From: Levilactobacillus yonginensis
GTDB taxonomy: Bacteria > Bacillota > Bacilli > Lactobacillales > Lactobacillaceae
Length of the DNA: 64,000 nt
Assembly (NCBI RefSeq): GCF_964065165.1
Contig: NZ_OZ061549.1
Location: 558,001 to 622,000 of the forward strand
Reading direction: 5' to 3'
In this document: piece after piece, positions 17,096 to 27,177 of the stretch
Numbering within the stretch: position 1 is the first letter of the stretch
Layout of the letters: each line of letters opens with the position of its first letter
Notes under the pieces: generated by a model
The model's input: the letters and a program-made list of their open reading frames with translations, nothing else
Told to the model about the DNA's origin: nothing
Database searches by the model: none
Program-made: the position numbers and the translations under genes

Positions 17096-18274
17096 TTAGT
17101 TTTGCATAAATTGGGCCAGTCGGGACATCGCCGTTCGGAGTTTCTCCGAATCGGTGGCATAGCTCAACCGAATGTGTTGGGGTAGGCCAAACGCTTCCCC
17201 GGTGACCACGGCTACGTGCGCCTCATTTAAGACTGCCGTTACAAACTCTTCGGTCGTCTTAAAGCCCTTCATGGCCATGGCCTCACTGACATCTGGAAAG
17301 AGGTAAAACGCCCCCTGCGGCTTCTGGGGCAAACTAAACCCAGGAATCGCCGCCAACAATGGGTAGACCAAGTCGAGCCGCTGCTTAAAGGCCGCATTCA
17401 TTTGACCCACCGGCGTTTGATCACCCGTTAAGGCTGCTAAGGCCGCTGCCTGGCTGACTGCAGCTGCGTTGCCAGTCATGTGTGATAGCACGTTCTTCAT
17501 CGCCATCGTAATCTGTTGGTTGGCCACCGTGTAGCCGATCCGCCAGCCGGTCATCGCGTACGTCTTGGAGACGCCGTTGACCAAGACGGTGTGCTCGGCC
17601 ACCTTGGTGCCCAAGGTCAACATCGACGGTGCTGGTGCCTGTTCGTCATAGACCAAGTCACCATAAATCTCATCGGCTACCAAGATAATGTCGTGACGAA
17701 CCGCCCAGTCCCCAATCGCTTGTAGCTCCGCCTTAGAATAGACGATACCACTTGGATTCTGGGGCGAGTTCAGCACAATGGCCTGGGTCGTTGGGGTGAC
17801 AGCGGCTTCCAGTTGTTCTGGCGTGACCTTGAAGGACGCATTTGGAGCAACCTCGATGGGGTGGCCCCCCGCTAACTTCACCTGTTCACTATAACTGACC
17901 CAGTACGGTACTGGTAACAACACGTCATCCCCAGGATTCAAGATGACTTGAAACAGGGTGTAAAGTGCCATTTTAGCGCCCGTCGTGACCACGACTTGGT
18001 CTGGCGATACCTGCACCCCCTGCTTAGTTGCCAAGGAATCCGCAATTGCTTGGCGCAGCGGCAGAATTCCCGCCGTTGCCGTATAACCGTCCACTTGATT
18101 AGCTTGAATCGCTGTGACCGCGGCCTCTTTAATGCTGGTCGGCGTGTCAAAGTCCGGTTGCCCCAATCCTAAGTTGATAACATCAATTCCCTGTGCCTGT
18201 AACTCCTGCGCCTGTTGCGACGTCTTTAACGTTGCCGATGGCTTGACGGCTAATGCGCGTTGTGAAAGTTGCAT
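17096..18274 (-). CDS. aspB: Class I pyridoxal-phosphate aminotransferase, AspB type
   Basis: The 392-residue enzyme (from MQLSQRALAVKPSATLKTSQ) is a class I aminotransferase that moves amino groups between aspartate and 2-oxoglutarate. The PLP lysine is in NGVSKTYAMTGWRIGY, and VADEIYGDLVYD and NSPQNPSGIVY are the usual cofactor and substrate segments. The start follows AGGAGGG at good spacing; an upstream extension has no such site. The dinG-ypmB-aspB order is the Bacillus order, and the three genes are probably one transcript. Confidence 0.93.
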   Translation of the reverse strand: MQLSQRALAVKPSATLKTSQQAQELQAQGIDVINLGLGQPDFDTPTSIKEAAVTAIQANQVDGYTATAGILPLRQAIADSLATKQGVQVSPDQVVVTTGAKMALYTLFQVILNPGDDVLLPVPYWVSYSEQVKLAGGHPIEVAPNASFKVTPEQLEAAVTPTTQAIVLNSPQNPSGIVYSKAELQAIGDWAVRHDIILVADEIYGDLVYDEQAPAPSMLTLGTKVAEHTVLVNGVSKTYAMTGWRIGYTVANQQITMAMKNVLSHMTGNAAAVSQAAALAALTGDQTPVGQMNAAFKQRLDLVYPLLAAIPGFSLPQKPQGAFYLFPDVSEAMAMKGFKTTEEFVTAVLNEAHVAVVTGEAFGLPQHIRLSYATDSEKLRTAMSRLAQFMQN

Positions 18275-18296
18275 GCGCCACCCTCCTTTTTGACTC

Positions 18297-18800
18297 TTAA
18301 ATATTCGCGATTTGTTGTAAAACTTTCCCGTTGCTGTACTGGAACGTGAGGTAGCAGAGCTCCCCACTCTTATTCAGGTAGCTCACTTGCCAGGCTGGTT
18401 TGCCATTAAATAGACACAGCGCAGCGGAAAGCACCTTCTTCGGGTTACGTTGCCAAGCTTGCTTTAAGGCCGTATTCCGGGACATCCCGGCGCTCTGCTT
18501 CAAAACGGTAACGTTCTTTCCCGACTTGGGTACAATGGCGTAAACAGCCTGTTTGGCCTTGTTCGTGCCAGCAACCGTGTAGTAAGTCGTATCTAAGTTC
18601 GTCCAGTAGAAGTTATTGACGCTGGTCAAATGTCCAGACTTTTTCGCGACCGTTTCGGCCCGCGCCTGTTGCTGACTAAGCGGCTTAGTTGCCTTATTAA
18701 TGACGTACGCACCACTGATCAGCAATGCCAAAATCACGATTAAGATACTCAGCAAGACCCAATGATGTGGTCGCTGACGCCGCTGATACTGTTGTCTCAT
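18297..18800 (-). CDS. ypmB: YpmB-like membrane-anchored protein (DUF5590)
   Basis: The 167-residue product has a basic N-terminus, one membrane segment (about residues 15-38, WVLLSILIVILALLISGAYV) and an extracytoplasmic domain with two PepSY-like halves (FYWTNLDTTYYTVAG and AWQVSYLNKSGELCYLTF). Length, topology and position between dinG and aspB identify YpmB, whose role is unknown. The start is uncertain: the ATG at 18800 lies 15 bases from AGGGAG, and the TTG just before it is also possible. Confidence 0.82.
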   Translation of the reverse strand: MRQQYQRRQRPHHWVLLSILIVILALLISGAYVINKATKPLSQQQARAETVAKKSGHLTSVNNFYWTNLDTTYYTVAGTNKAKQAVYAIVPKSGKNVTVLKQSAGMSRNTALKQAWQRNPKKVLSAALCLFNGKPAWQVSYLNKSGELCYLTFQYSNGKVLQQIANI

Positions 18801-18849
18801 CAATTTACCATCGTACTCCCTTGTCAAAATTCAATCTTTCCCAATTATA

Positions 18850-21690
18850 TCAGACTTCCGGTGGTGTCACCGAGTCGTCCGGTTGATTTTCGAAAAAATT
18901 AAGTAAACCTTGCGCAATTTCGCCCACATCACCGGTTGTTTGGTTCAGGTCGGTTGGTAACGCCCGCAAAATACTCTTGCCGTACGTCTTCTCAATCAAC
19001 CGTTGATCCAAGATGACAATTGCCCCGCGGTCGCGTGGTGTTCGGATCAATCGCCCAATTCCCTGCCGCAGTTTGAGTGTAGTGGCGGGTAAGGCCGCAT
19101 TGTAGAACGGATTCTTACCAGCGGCCTCTAACCGCGCGTAATTGGCCTTTACAAATACCCGATCCGGCGAATCAAACGGTAGCCGTGTTACAATCAGGAG
19201 TTCCAGCTGTTCTTCCGGTAGGTCGATGCCCTCCCAGAAACTAGCTGCTCCTAACAAGATGGCGCCATGACTGGTTGCAAAACGTTTTGCAATTCGTTCC
19301 TTACTGCCACTAATGCCCTGCGCAAAGATCTCCCGTTTAGCAAATTCCGGTTGTTTGACCAGCTGTTGATAGACCTGTTCGATCACACTTAAAGAGTTGA
19401 ACAGAACCAGCGTCTGCTTGTTCACGGCACCAGCAATTTGGGAAATGGCGGCTGTCAGGTACGTGATGTAATCTGCCGGTGCCACCCGTGATAGGTTCGG
19501 ACCAGAGTCGGCCACGAAAAGCTCCGCCTGATTGGCGTAATCGAAGCTCGACCGCATGCGGTGCGTCGCGGTCGTTTCTCGGTCGAGGTCGAATTGGTCC
19601 AGGACGTACTGGGAACGGCCAGACGAAAAGAGCGTGGCCCCCGTGAGTAACACGGGCTGAAAACCAGCGTACAGGTGTTGCCGTAAGAACCCTTCGGTGG
19701 CGAGTAACCCACTGGCCATTTGCAGACTATTGCGGTCACCCACGTGGTTGATCGTTAACCAGAAGAGACTGGCTGGCGCCTGGTCGGCCACCTGTTGGAA
19801 AATGGTCAATAGGCGCGCCATTTGGTCGTCAAATAAATGGATTCGGGTATCAACCTGCTCGAATAGGTAGCGTTCCGAGGCCACAAATTGTTCGTGTTGT
19901 TGATCAAACTGCTGGCGTAAACTGCCCAACTCGGCCAGGAGGTCGTTAGTGGTATTGGCGGCCTTCTTGGCCACATCACCACGAGATAATTCGGCAGCCA
20001 GATCCTGGGCTGGAATCAATTCTTCAATAATTTGGTTGTGATTGTTTAAGCGTTTGCTAGCCAAGAAGCGGAGGAACAGTCGTTCAATCAGCGCCGTTAA
20101 TTGGCTTTCCAACGCTGCACCGGTCGCTAACATCTGATTCAAGGTCGCGGTAGCTCCCCGATTGTCAGCAAAGAGCTGCAATAGACTGGGACCAATTTCA
20201 CGACTGATATCGCGTTGAATGTGGTGCAATTCATTGATCAGTTGGGCAAACTTCACCTGCGTCCGTCGCTGTTTGAGCGTACTATCCGGTAGATGCTGGG
20301 CCTCATCCACAATCAGATAAGGCTGGTGTAAGCGTTCACCCAGATCTAGGGCGTGTTCACTCAGGTAGGCGTGGTTCACGATAATAAATTGCGCCTGTGC
20401 CATCCGCTGATCCCGACGCCGAATAAAATCGTCCTCAAAGAACGGATTCTCCGCCGTTACTGAGCCTTCGTGCACGATTTCTTGAAAGTATGGGGCCCGG
20501 TAAGTTGCCAGGTGAAGTTCGTCTAAGTCACCAGTCGTCGTCATGGTCAACCAGACCAACAGCCGCAACTTTAATAGCTGAGTCTGCTTGGACGTCTCGG
20601 CCACCTTTAACGTGGTGGCAAAGCGTTGGAGGTCTAAGTAGTGACGACTCCCTTTAACTAAGACTGCGTTAACAGTAAACGGCACGATCTGTTTGAGCAA
20701 CGGAATCGTCTGGTTCAGCAGTTGTTCCTGCAAGAGCGTGGTGGCCGTGCTGACCACGACCTGCTTGCCCGTTTGACCCAGATAGGCAAACGGCAGCGTG
20801 TATCCCAGGCTCTTCCCGATACCAGTGGGCGCCTCCACAATCATCTGTTTGACGGGATGCCGATCCGACTCGGCGTAGTTGTTGTAAATGTAGTTCATCA
20901 TTTTGGCTTGTTCCGGACGCCATTCTAGGTTTTCCGGCATCAGTCTTTGTTTCTGCTTTTTAGTCTTCGGGTACTTACTAGGCGCCGCCAAGGTGGTGGT
21001 CGCCATTGCAGTTGGCTTACGTAACGCCAACCCATTTTTCACATACAAAAAGTCCGGCAATTTGCGTGGTGACTGGTCGTTCAACCGTTTAGCCACGTCA
21101 AAAAGTGCCGCCGTTTGTAGCGGTAGTTCGGGGTGTAGCTGAATCATCTGTTCCAGGGTGACCAGTGGTAAGGCCCGCAGCCGCCGGAAGAGGAAAATGA
21201 ACAGTTCGGCCGTCGCGCTGGCATCGCTGTCCGCAGAATGTGGATTGTCGTGCTCGATGTTAAAGAGCCCGCTCAAATCGCGTAACCGAAAACTAGTCGC
21301 CGTGGGCAAGAGAATCTGACTCAACGAAACGGTGTCCACCGCGGCAATCGTCAGTTCGGGATACCCCACGCGGTCAAACTCAGCGTTAATGAAGGGCAAG
21401 TCAAAGTTCACGTTGTGAGCCACGAAGACCGTATTGGTCAATAGGCTGTACAACGTGCCCGCCACGTCATCAAATAACGGTGCGTGTCGGACCCGTTTGT
21501 TTGAGATCCCCGTCAGACGGGTAATCGCTGACGGAATCTCTCTGAGGGGGTTCACGTCCGTTTCAAAGTGATTAATGATTTTATTATGCTGGACGAAGAC
21601 GCACCCGATTTGGATAATGCGGTCGCCATCTGTCACACTGGTTCCGGTCGTCTCAATATCTACGACCGCGTAAACCGTGTCTTTATCCAT
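18850..21690 (-). CDS. dinG: DinG-family exonuclease/helicase
   Basis: The 946-residue protein joins a DEDDh 3'-5' exonuclease domain (about residues 1-180; AVVDIETTGTS, AHNVNFDLPF and NPHSADSDASA hold the metal ligands) to a superfamily 2 helicase of the XPD/DinG branch (Walker A APTGIGKS, DEAQ box LIVDEAQH, and the C-terminal RQGIGRLIRT). This is the Gram-positive DinG form. The iron-sulfur cysteines of Gram-negative DinG are not seen, consistent with the Firmicute enzyme, where nuclease activity dominates. I start at the ATG at 21690, preceded by GGTGAG. ypmB and aspB follow. Confidence 0.93.
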   Translation of the reverse strand: MDKDTVYAVVDIETTGTSVTDGDRIIQIGCVFVQHNKIINHFETDVNPLREIPSAITRLTGISNKRVRHAPLFDDVAGTLYSLLTNTVFVAHNVNFDLPFINAEFDRVGYPELTIAAVDTVSLSQILLPTATSFRLRDLSGLFNIEHDNPHSADSDASATAELFIFLFRRLRALPLVTLEQMIQLHPELPLQTAALFDVAKRLNDQSPRKLPDFLYVKNGLALRKPTAMATTTLAAPSKYPKTKKQKQRLMPENLEWRPEQAKMMNYIYNNYAESDRHPVKQMIVEAPTGIGKSLGYTLPFAYLGQTGKQVVVSTATTLLQEQLLNQTIPLLKQIVPFTVNAVLVKGSRHYLDLQRFATTLKVAETSKQTQLLKLRLLVWLTMTTTGDLDELHLATYRAPYFQEIVHEGSVTAENPFFEDDFIRRRDQRMAQAQFIIVNHAYLSEHALDLGERLHQPYLIVDEAQHLPDSTLKQRRTQVKFAQLINELHHIQRDISREIGPSLLQLFADNRGATATLNQMLATGAALESQLTALIERLFLRFLASKRLNNHNQIIEELIPAQDLAAELSRGDVAKKAANTTNDLLAELGSLRQQFDQQHEQFVASERYLFEQVDTRIHLFDDQMARLLTIFQQVADQAPASLFWLTINHVGDRNSLQMASGLLATEGFLRQHLYAGFQPVLLTGATLFSSGRSQYVLDQFDLDRETTATHRMRSSFDYANQAELFVADSGPNLSRVAPADYITYLTAAISQIAGAVNKQTLVLFNSLSVIEQVYQQLVKQPEFAKREIFAQGISGSKERIAKRFATSHGAILLGAASFWEGIDLPEEQLELLIVTRLPFDSPDRVFVKANYARLEAAGKNPFYNAALPATTLKLRQGIGRLIRTPRDRGAIVILDQRLIEKTYGKSILRALPTDLNQTTGDVGEIAQGLLNFFENQPDDSVTPPEV

Positions 21691-21815
21691 AGTATGCTCA
21701 CCAATTTCTGCACAATTTGCGTTTATAACTGGCACTATGATACACCACTTAGGCCGCCAACGCTACGCCTGGATTTCTAGTTTGAAATTCAAATTTGTTC
21801 TAAATAGCCGGTTCG

Positions 21816-21978
21816 GTGGTCAGGTACGGAGCCTGTGGGACCGCCTAAAGCCGATGGAGCGGTCTTTAGGCGCGACTTTAAGCCGCAAAATTCGAGTCTT
21901 AAGGCTCGTCCTTGCCCTGTAAGCCCAAGTAGCCCGCTTGGCCTAACAGGGCCACCACGGGCTCCGTACCTGACCACC
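21816..21978 (-). repeat. Structured intergenic element, family C
   Basis: The outer arms GGTGGTCAGGTACGGAGCC and GGCTCCGTACCTGACCACC are perfectly complementary over 19 bp. In the minus-strand sense the interior has GCCCTGTTAGGCCAAGCGGG, the stem TTAAGACTCG/GCGGCTTAA, the signature AAGACCGCTCCATCGGCTT closed by GCCT/AGGC, and GGTCCCACAG. The open frames that cross it on both strands are palindrome artefacts. Confidence 0.85.
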
Positions 21979-22113
21979 TTCACCTTGGATAGTATTTTTT
22001 CATATTTGACTGGTGGCTAACATATGTCCGCCATGGGCAATCTAAAGTCCTCAATGTTAGCCACCAGACACAGCAAGTCTCCCAAATATCGCAAAACCTG
22101 TCTTAAACTATTT

Positions 22114-22305
22114 TTACTTTTTGTATAGACTAGTGTGATTGCCAAAATCATTGAAAGTTACGTGATGAGCACTAACAAAGTGCATCGTTGACATTGATTG
22201 GTTTCGACGAGTCTCACCGTTGTAGCCACGGAATTTATACCAACGTTTGCCCAACTTCTTATACTTCAAATGCGTCATACTTGGCGTATTATCATCAAAA
22301 ACCAA
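22114..22305 (-). pseudogene. Remnant of a secreted-protein gene
   Basis: The frame reads MTHLKYKKLGKRWYKFRGYN and continues MSTMHFVSAHHVTFNDFGN to a stop. The basic, aromatic composition is like the C-terminal parts of the small lactobacillar secreted proteins found at 56-57 kb, but no signal sequence or ribosome binding site remains, and a stop lies shortly upstream in frame. I read it as the end of a decayed gene. It lies between two structured repeats. Confidence 0.35.
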
Positions 22306-22404
22306 CTTTTTCTTACTAATCTACAAAATGTCATACTCTCCACCCTTAACGGATGGCTTTTCAGCCCAAGTACCACGAGCAATCTTGAGTCCCGCCACCA
22401 AAAG

Positions 22405-22595
22405 CCACTGGTTGCCAGGGAGGGTCCCCGCCGTGTCAACGGTGTTGGTTAGCGTTTCTCAGCTAACCTACAGCGTGGGACGAGCTTAAAGACTCGCGTG
22501 CTTTTCGGGAGGCTTTAAGTCGAGGAGAAAGACCGCTCCTCAGGCTTTCTCCGGTCCCCACAGCGGGGGCCCTCCCTGGTGAACGGTAGCGGCCA
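22405..22595 (+). repeat. Structured intergenic element, family D
   Basis: The outer arm CCAGGGAGGGTCCCCGC pairs with GCGGGGGCCCTCCCTGG. Inside are GGTTAGCG/AGCTAACC, GCGTGGGACGAG, GCTTAAAGACTCG with CGGGAGGCTTTAAG, GGAGAAAG/CTTTCTCC around AAGACCGCTCCTCAGGCTT, and GGTCCCCACAGCG. The remainder of 22596-22800 is AT-rich leader of the mevalonate operon with no clear promoter. Confidence 0.85.
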
Positions 22596-22802
22596 GGAAC
22601 AACGGTTAGTACCAACTAATACCAACCATTGACACAACCAATTGGTTAAAAAGGTTAACCAACAAAAGTTAGTGTTATTTCTATAGAAAGAGTTAATTTT
22701 TCGTTGTTTTAACGTTTTTAATCTGCAAAACTAGCACAACCGCAATCAGTAGAGTATGATATTCTGGTAGATAAAATCGATGAAGAAAGCGAGCGAGATA
22801 AC

Positions 22803-23750
22803 TTGGGTAGAACGGCTATCGGGAAAAGTAATGCCAAAATTATTCTCATCGGGGACCACAGCGTTGTGTACGGTCAGCCGGCAATCGCTCTCCCCCTGCC
22901 TTCCGTCACCACTACGGTCGTCATGACGGCGACCACGACGGGGCAAACTCTAAACAGTCGCTATTTCGACGGACCCATTTCCCAAATGGGCCAAAACCTG
23001 GCGGGCGTCGCTAAATTGATCAGCGTCCTGCTCGACCGCTTCAATGGTCAGGAGCAGGCTTTTAACATGACCATTACCAGCGACTTACCTGCCGAACGTG
23101 GCATGGGTTCCTCCGCTGCCGTGGCGGTTGCCATTACCCGTGCCATGTACCAATTTTTTGACCGGCCACTGAACCGGGAACAATTACTCGCTACAGCCGC
23201 CGTTGCCGAAAAGATTACCCATGGTAATCCCAGTGGTATCGACGCCGCTACGGTCAGTTCCCCCGTCCCCGTCTGGTTCGTACCCCACCAGGAAACATTG
23301 CAGATTCCCTTTACGCTACAGGGCTACCTGGTCATTGCCGATAGTGGTATCAAGGGGCAAACGGGCCAAGCAGTCGCCGCGGTCGCTCGACGCCGGGTCA
23401 CCTTTCCACAAGCGACCCAGCAACAAATCGACACCTTAGGCCAGCTAAGTCATGAGGCCCGCACGGCCTTAGCCACGCCCAACCTAACGCAACTCGGTCA
23501 GATTCTCACGACCGCTCAGGTTCAATTAAGGGGCCTCGGTGTAAGTTCACCGGAACTTGACCAGTTGACCCAAGTCGCCAGAAACAACGGCGCCCTAGGC
23601 GCTAAATTGACCGGTGGTGGTATGGGTGGTTGTTTGATTGCCCTATGTCCCGATTTAGCTACGACTCGACGCGTCAAAACGGCCCTCTTAGTCGCCGGCG
23701 CCACTGAGACCTGGACAGAAGCCTTTAACCTTGAGGAGGAACCCCAATGA
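22803..23750 (+). CDS. mvk: Mevalonate kinase
   Basis: The 315-residue GHMP kinase phosphorylates mevalonate at the 5 position, the first committed kinase step of isoprenoid synthesis in lactobacilli. Landmarks are AKIILIGDHSVVYGQPAIA (residues 11-29), the ATP loop AERGMGSSAAVAVAI (98-112) and the C-terminal KLTGGGMGGCLIAL. The start is taken as TTG at 22803; the ribosome binding site is weak there, so the exact start is uncertain. The stop overlaps the mvaD start (ATGA), so the two are translationally coupled. Confidence 0.93.
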   Translation: MGRTAIGKSNAKIILIGDHSVVYGQPAIALPLPSVTTTVVMTATTTGQTLNSRYFDGPISQMGQNLAGVAKLISVLLDRFNGQEQAFNMTITSDLPAERGMGSSAAVAVAITRAMYQFFDRPLNREQLLATAAVAEKITHGNPSGIDAATVSSPVPVWFVPHQETLQIPFTLQGYLVIADSGIKGQTGQAVAAVARRRVTFPQATQQQIDTLGQLSHEARTALATPNLTQLGQILTTAQVQLRGLGVSSPELDQLTQVARNNGALGAKLTGGGMGGCLIALCPDLATTRRVKTALLVAGATETWTEAFNLEEEPQ

Positions 23751-24730
23751 ACGCAGCGGCCACCGCGCGAGCACACACCAACATTGCGTTGATCAAGTAC
23801 TGGGGCAAAGCAGACACGAAGCTCATGCTGCCACAGACTAGCAGCCTGTCCCTCACCTTGGATCAATTTTATACGGATACATCCGTGACGTTTGATACCA
23901 GCCTGACTCAGGATGAAGTCACATTGAATGGTCAACTCCTGACAACGCAGGCAGGACACAAGGTCCATAACTTCTTAGACCTCGTGCGCCAACGTTCTGG
24001 GCAAACCGCTTTCGCTCGCGTTGACTCCACCAATCACGTGCCAACCGCAGCGGGACTTGCATCCTCGGCCTCCGCTTTTGCGGCCTTAGCCGGTGCCGCT
24101 AGTCAGGCTGCTGGGCTCAACCTTTCGCGGACGGACCTTTCCCGGCTTGCACGTCGGGGGTCTGGGTCCGCAACGCGCTCCATCTTCGGTGGTTTTGCCG
24201 AATGGCACGCGGGCACAGACGACCACAGCTCTTACGCCGAACCGTTTGAAGAGACGGTCGACTGGCCGATTGCTGTGGTGGCCCTCGTACTGGATGCCCG
24301 GCAGAAGAAGGTCAGTTCCACGCAAGGCATGCAAAGCAGCGTGACGACCTCGCCGTACTATCCAGCCTGGAAGAACGTGGTCGACCAAGACTTGGCGGCC
24401 ATCAAGCCGGCGATTCAAGCGCGCGACTTCACCACTATGGGTGAAATCCTAGAGGCCAACGCCATGCGGATGCACGCCCTCACCTTAAGTGCCAACCCAC
24501 CGTACAGTTATTTCAACGGTGATACGTTGGCCGCGATGGCCACCGTCCAAGCCCTGCGGGAACAGGGAATTGCCTGTTACTACACGCTAGACGCTGGTCC
24601 AAACGTCAAGGTCTTCTGTCAAACCCCGGACCTTCCTGTGATCACGAAACATTTTAAGGCACAATTTGGCGCTAATAGCGTTATCGTTGCCCACCCAGGA
24701 CCGGGCATTAACTTACAAGCTACACTATAA
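23747..24730 (+). CDS. mvaD: Diphosphomevalonate decarboxylase
   Basis: The 327-residue GHMP-fold enzyme converts mevalonate diphosphate to isopentenyl diphosphate with ATP. Seen are ARAHTNIALIKYWGKAD at the start, the ATP loop PTAAGLASSASAFAALA near residue 97 and the GSGSATRSIFGG segment near 136, all typical. GAGGAACCCC serves as the ribosome binding site inside the end of mvk. It is the second gene of the operon; the genes are ordered by position and not by reaction step. Confidence 0.95.
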   Translation: MNAAATARAHTNIALIKYWGKADTKLMLPQTSSLSLTLDQFYTDTSVTFDTSLTQDEVTLNGQLLTTQAGHKVHNFLDLVRQRSGQTAFARVDSTNHVPTAAGLASSASAFAALAGAASQAAGLNLSRTDLSRLARRGSGSATRSIFGGFAEWHAGTDDHSSYAEPFEETVDWPIAVVALVLDARQKKVSSTQGMQSSVTTSPYYPAWKNVVDQDLAAIKPAIQARDFTTMGEILEANAMRMHALTLSANPPYSYFNGDTLAAMATVQALREQGIACYYTLDAGPNVKVFCQTPDLPVITKHFKAQFGANSVIVAHPGPGINLQATL

Positions 24731-24764
24731 AAATATCTATTAGTCACAGAAGGGACTTGATTCT

Positions 24765-25838
24765 TTGATTTCCGCGCAAGCACCCGGAAAACTCTATATT
24801 GCTGGCGAATACGCCGTGGTTGAACCAGGGTATCCGGCGATCATCGTCGCCCTCAACCAATTTGTTACGGTCACAATCACGCCCAGCCAGGACTATGGAC
24901 GCATTGCGTCCAAACAATACCAAGAGAACTCCCTTTACTGGCAACGCCAGGGAACCGAGCTTATTTTTGACAATCGGGACAATCCCTTTCACTACATCCT
25001 ATCTGCCATTCATTTGACGGAACAGTACGCGCAGACCCTGGGTAAACCCCTGGCCATCTATCACTTAAACGTCAACAGCGACTTGGACAGCGCTGACGGA
25101 AAAAAGTACGGGCTAGGCTCCTCTGCCGCCGTCACCGTCGCTACTGTGAAGGCCCTCTGCCAATTCTACGACATTCCAATGAGTAAGGACCGCCTCTTCA
25201 AGCTGTCCGCTATTGCCCATTTGGACGTCCAAGGAAACGGCTCGTTGGGTGACATTGCTGCCTCCGTTTATGGTGGTTGGATTGCCTACCAAGCCTTTGA
25301 CCACGACTGGTTAGCCTCCGCACGCCGGGAACTCTCCTTGGAACAACTGCTGGACGCCAACTGGCCTGGCTTAGAAGTGGAATTATTGACGCCACCAGAA
25401 TCACTCCGCCTAATGATCGGTTGGACTGGGACTCCCGCTTCCACCTCCCACCTGGTGGATAAAATTTCCCTGTTCAAAGCCACTCGCCGCAAGGACTATC
25501 ATGCCTTTCTTCGTGAAAGTCGTGAGTGCCTGCAACGAATGATCGGTGGGTTTCACAATCAAGACCTCAACGCCATTCAACACGAAATTGCCGTTAACCG
25601 GCAGTTGCTGAACCGGCTTGCTACGCTAAGCCACGTCACGATTGAAACCACGCTACTGAAGACCATGTGTGACATTGCTGAACACATTGGTGGGGCCGCT
25701 AAGTCCTCCGGGGCCGGTGGTGGTGACTGCGGAATCGTCATCATTAACGCCGCCAAGGACCTCGCCCACCTGCTACACGAATGGGAAGGCCGCGGCATTG
25801 AACCACTCAAACTCAACGTCCACAACGTTATTGAATAG
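24765..25838 (+). CDS. mvaK2: Phosphomevalonate kinase
   Basis: The 357-residue GHMP kinase makes mevalonate diphosphate from phosphomevalonate. APGKLYIAGEYAVVEPGYPA at the start, the loop KYGLGSSAAVTVATVKAL near residue 110 and SSGAGGGDCGIVI near 308 are the three GHMP motifs. The start is a TTG at 24765 with AAGGGA upstream. Thirty-four bases separate it from mvaD and thirteen from fni. Confidence 0.94.
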   Translation: MISAQAPGKLYIAGEYAVVEPGYPAIIVALNQFVTVTITPSQDYGRIASKQYQENSLYWQRQGTELIFDNRDNPFHYILSAIHLTEQYAQTLGKPLAIYHLNVNSDLDSADGKKYGLGSSAAVTVATVKALCQFYDIPMSKDRLFKLSAIAHLDVQGNGSLGDIAASVYGGWIAYQAFDHDWLASARRELSLEQLLDANWPGLEVELLTPPESLRLMIGWTGTPASTSHLVDKISLFKATRRKDYHAFLRESRECLQRMIGGFHNQDLNAIQHEIAVNRQLLNRLATLSHVTIETTLLKTMCDIAEHIGGAAKSSGAGGGDCGIVIINAAKDLAHLLHEWEGRGIEPLKLNVHNVIE

Positions 25839-25851
25839 TTAGGAGACCGCC

Positions 25852-26889
25852 ATGGAAATTTCACGTCACGCTCACCGTAAGGATGAACACTTGTCGCTCG
25901 CAGAAAAATTCTATACGCCCACGGCAGATAGTCAATTTGATCAGCTGCGGTTCGTCCACCAGAGCCTACCTGAAATGGCAGTCAGCGACGTGGATATCAC
26001 CACGCAGCTGGGGCCGTTGACCCTCCCTGTGCCCTTGATGATTGAAGCCATGACCGGTGGCAGTCCCCGCACTGGGAAGGTCAATGCTGCCTTGGGCCGT
26101 ATTGCTGCCGCTACGGGAATGCCCGTAGCAAGTGGCTCTCAGAGCATCGCCTTGAAGGATGACGCAGCAATTGCCACGTTTACCCCGTTACGGGAAAATA
26201 ACCCGGACGGCGTGGTCTTCGCCAACATTGGTGCCGGACACACCGTCGCCCAGGCACAAGCGGTGGTCGACATGTTGGCCGCCAACGCTTTGGAATTACA
26301 CATCAACACTGCACAGGAATTAGTCATGCCTGAAGGTGACCGTTCTTTCCACTGGCTAAATGGGATTGGTGAAACGGTAGCCGCACTGAACGTCCCCGTT
26401 ATTGTGAAGGAAGTCGGCTTCGGCATGGCTAGAGAAACTCTTGAACAACTGGCTAAGGTCGGCGTAACCTACGTTGATCTCGGTGGTCGCGGTGGCACCA
26501 ACTTCGCGCAAATTGAAAACTTCCGGCGACCAGATAAAGAGCTGACTTATCTGGCTGGCTGGGGGCAATCAACCGTCGAATCACTGTTAGAAGCCCATAG
26601 CGTGCCGCAACAACAGGTCATCGCTACGGGTGGTGTGCGTCACCCACTAGATGCTGCCAAAGCACTGGCCTTAGGTGCCAGTGTCGTCGGTAGCGCCGGT
26701 CAAGTGCTACATAGTCTTTTACGAACTGACGAAGACGCCACCGTCGCCATGCTTCAAAGCTGGCAGACGGGCTTGAAACGGATCATGACATTGCTTGGTA
26801 CCCGCAATTTGGCGGAATTACGGCAACAGCATCTCTTGTTGTCACCCGAATTACTGAGTTATTGTGACCAACGCCACCTTGATTATTAA
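25852..26889 (+). CDS. fni: Type 2 isopentenyl-diphosphate delta-isomerase
   Basis: The 345-residue FMN- and NADPH-dependent TIM-barrel enzyme interconverts isopentenyl and dimethylallyl diphosphate. Seen are RKDEHL at residues 9-14, MIEAMTGGS near 63, VKEVGFGMA near 186, [11 protein letters not shown] near 207 and [19 protein letters not shown] near 262. AGGAG precedes the ATG. It is the last gene of the mevalonate operon and ends at a strong terminator. The upper pathway genes (HMG-CoA synthase and reductase) are not in this window. Confidence 0.95.
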   Translation: MEISRHAHRKDEHLSLAEKFYTPTADSQFDQLRFVHQSLPEMAVSDVDITTQLGPLTLPVPLMIEAMTGGSPRTGKVNAALGRIAAATGMPVASGSQSIALKDDAAIATFTPLRENNPDGVVFANIGAGHTVAQAQAVVDMLAANALELHINTAQELVMPEGDRSFHWLNGIGETVAALNVPVIVKEVGFGMARETLEQLAKVGVTYVDLGGRGGTNFAQIENFRRPDKELTYLAGWGQSTVESLLEAHSVPQQQVIATGGVRHPLDAAKALALGASVVGSAGQVLHSLLRTDEDATVAMLQSWQTGLKRIMTLLGTRNLAELRQQHLLLSPELLSYCDQRHLDY

Positions 26890-26903
26890 ACTTATAGCTA
26901 GCG

Positions 26904-26943
26904 AAAGGGCTATTCTGGATTTACCGGAATAGCCCTTTTTGTA
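26904..26943 (+). terminator. Intrinsic terminator of the mevalonate operon
   Basis: GGGCTATTC and GAATAGCCC pair, with a following TTTTT. Confidence 0.92.
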
Positions 26944-26966
26944 TTGATCAATTAAGTTTCAAAATA

Positions 26967-27151
26967 GTCGTACTCTGGCGGCCAGGGAAGTAGCCTGCTC
27001 CGACTCTAATTGCAGCTTCAGTACAATCACCGTCAGCAGTTTTACTCGTATCACTATTATAATTGACTGATAGCAGCACACTGTACAAAATCAAGAGGTC
27101 GCTAGATATGGGCTCGGGCACGTCGTTCTGCTAAGTCAGTAGGAGAAATCA
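26967..27151 (+). repeat. Truncated A and B element remnants
   Basis: CTCTGGCGGCCAGGGA (about 26971-26986) is a family A left end. From 27093 the sequence AAGAGGTCGCTAGATATGGG and GTCGTTCTGCTAAGTCAGTAGG is the left half of family B, stopping inside its first internal stem. The order, A end followed by B, is the same as at 15.8 kb, but the right halves of both are gone. The remnant lies against the rsmF stop. Confidence 0.65.
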
Positions 27152-27177
27152 CCTACTGAACTGCCACAATCATTTAA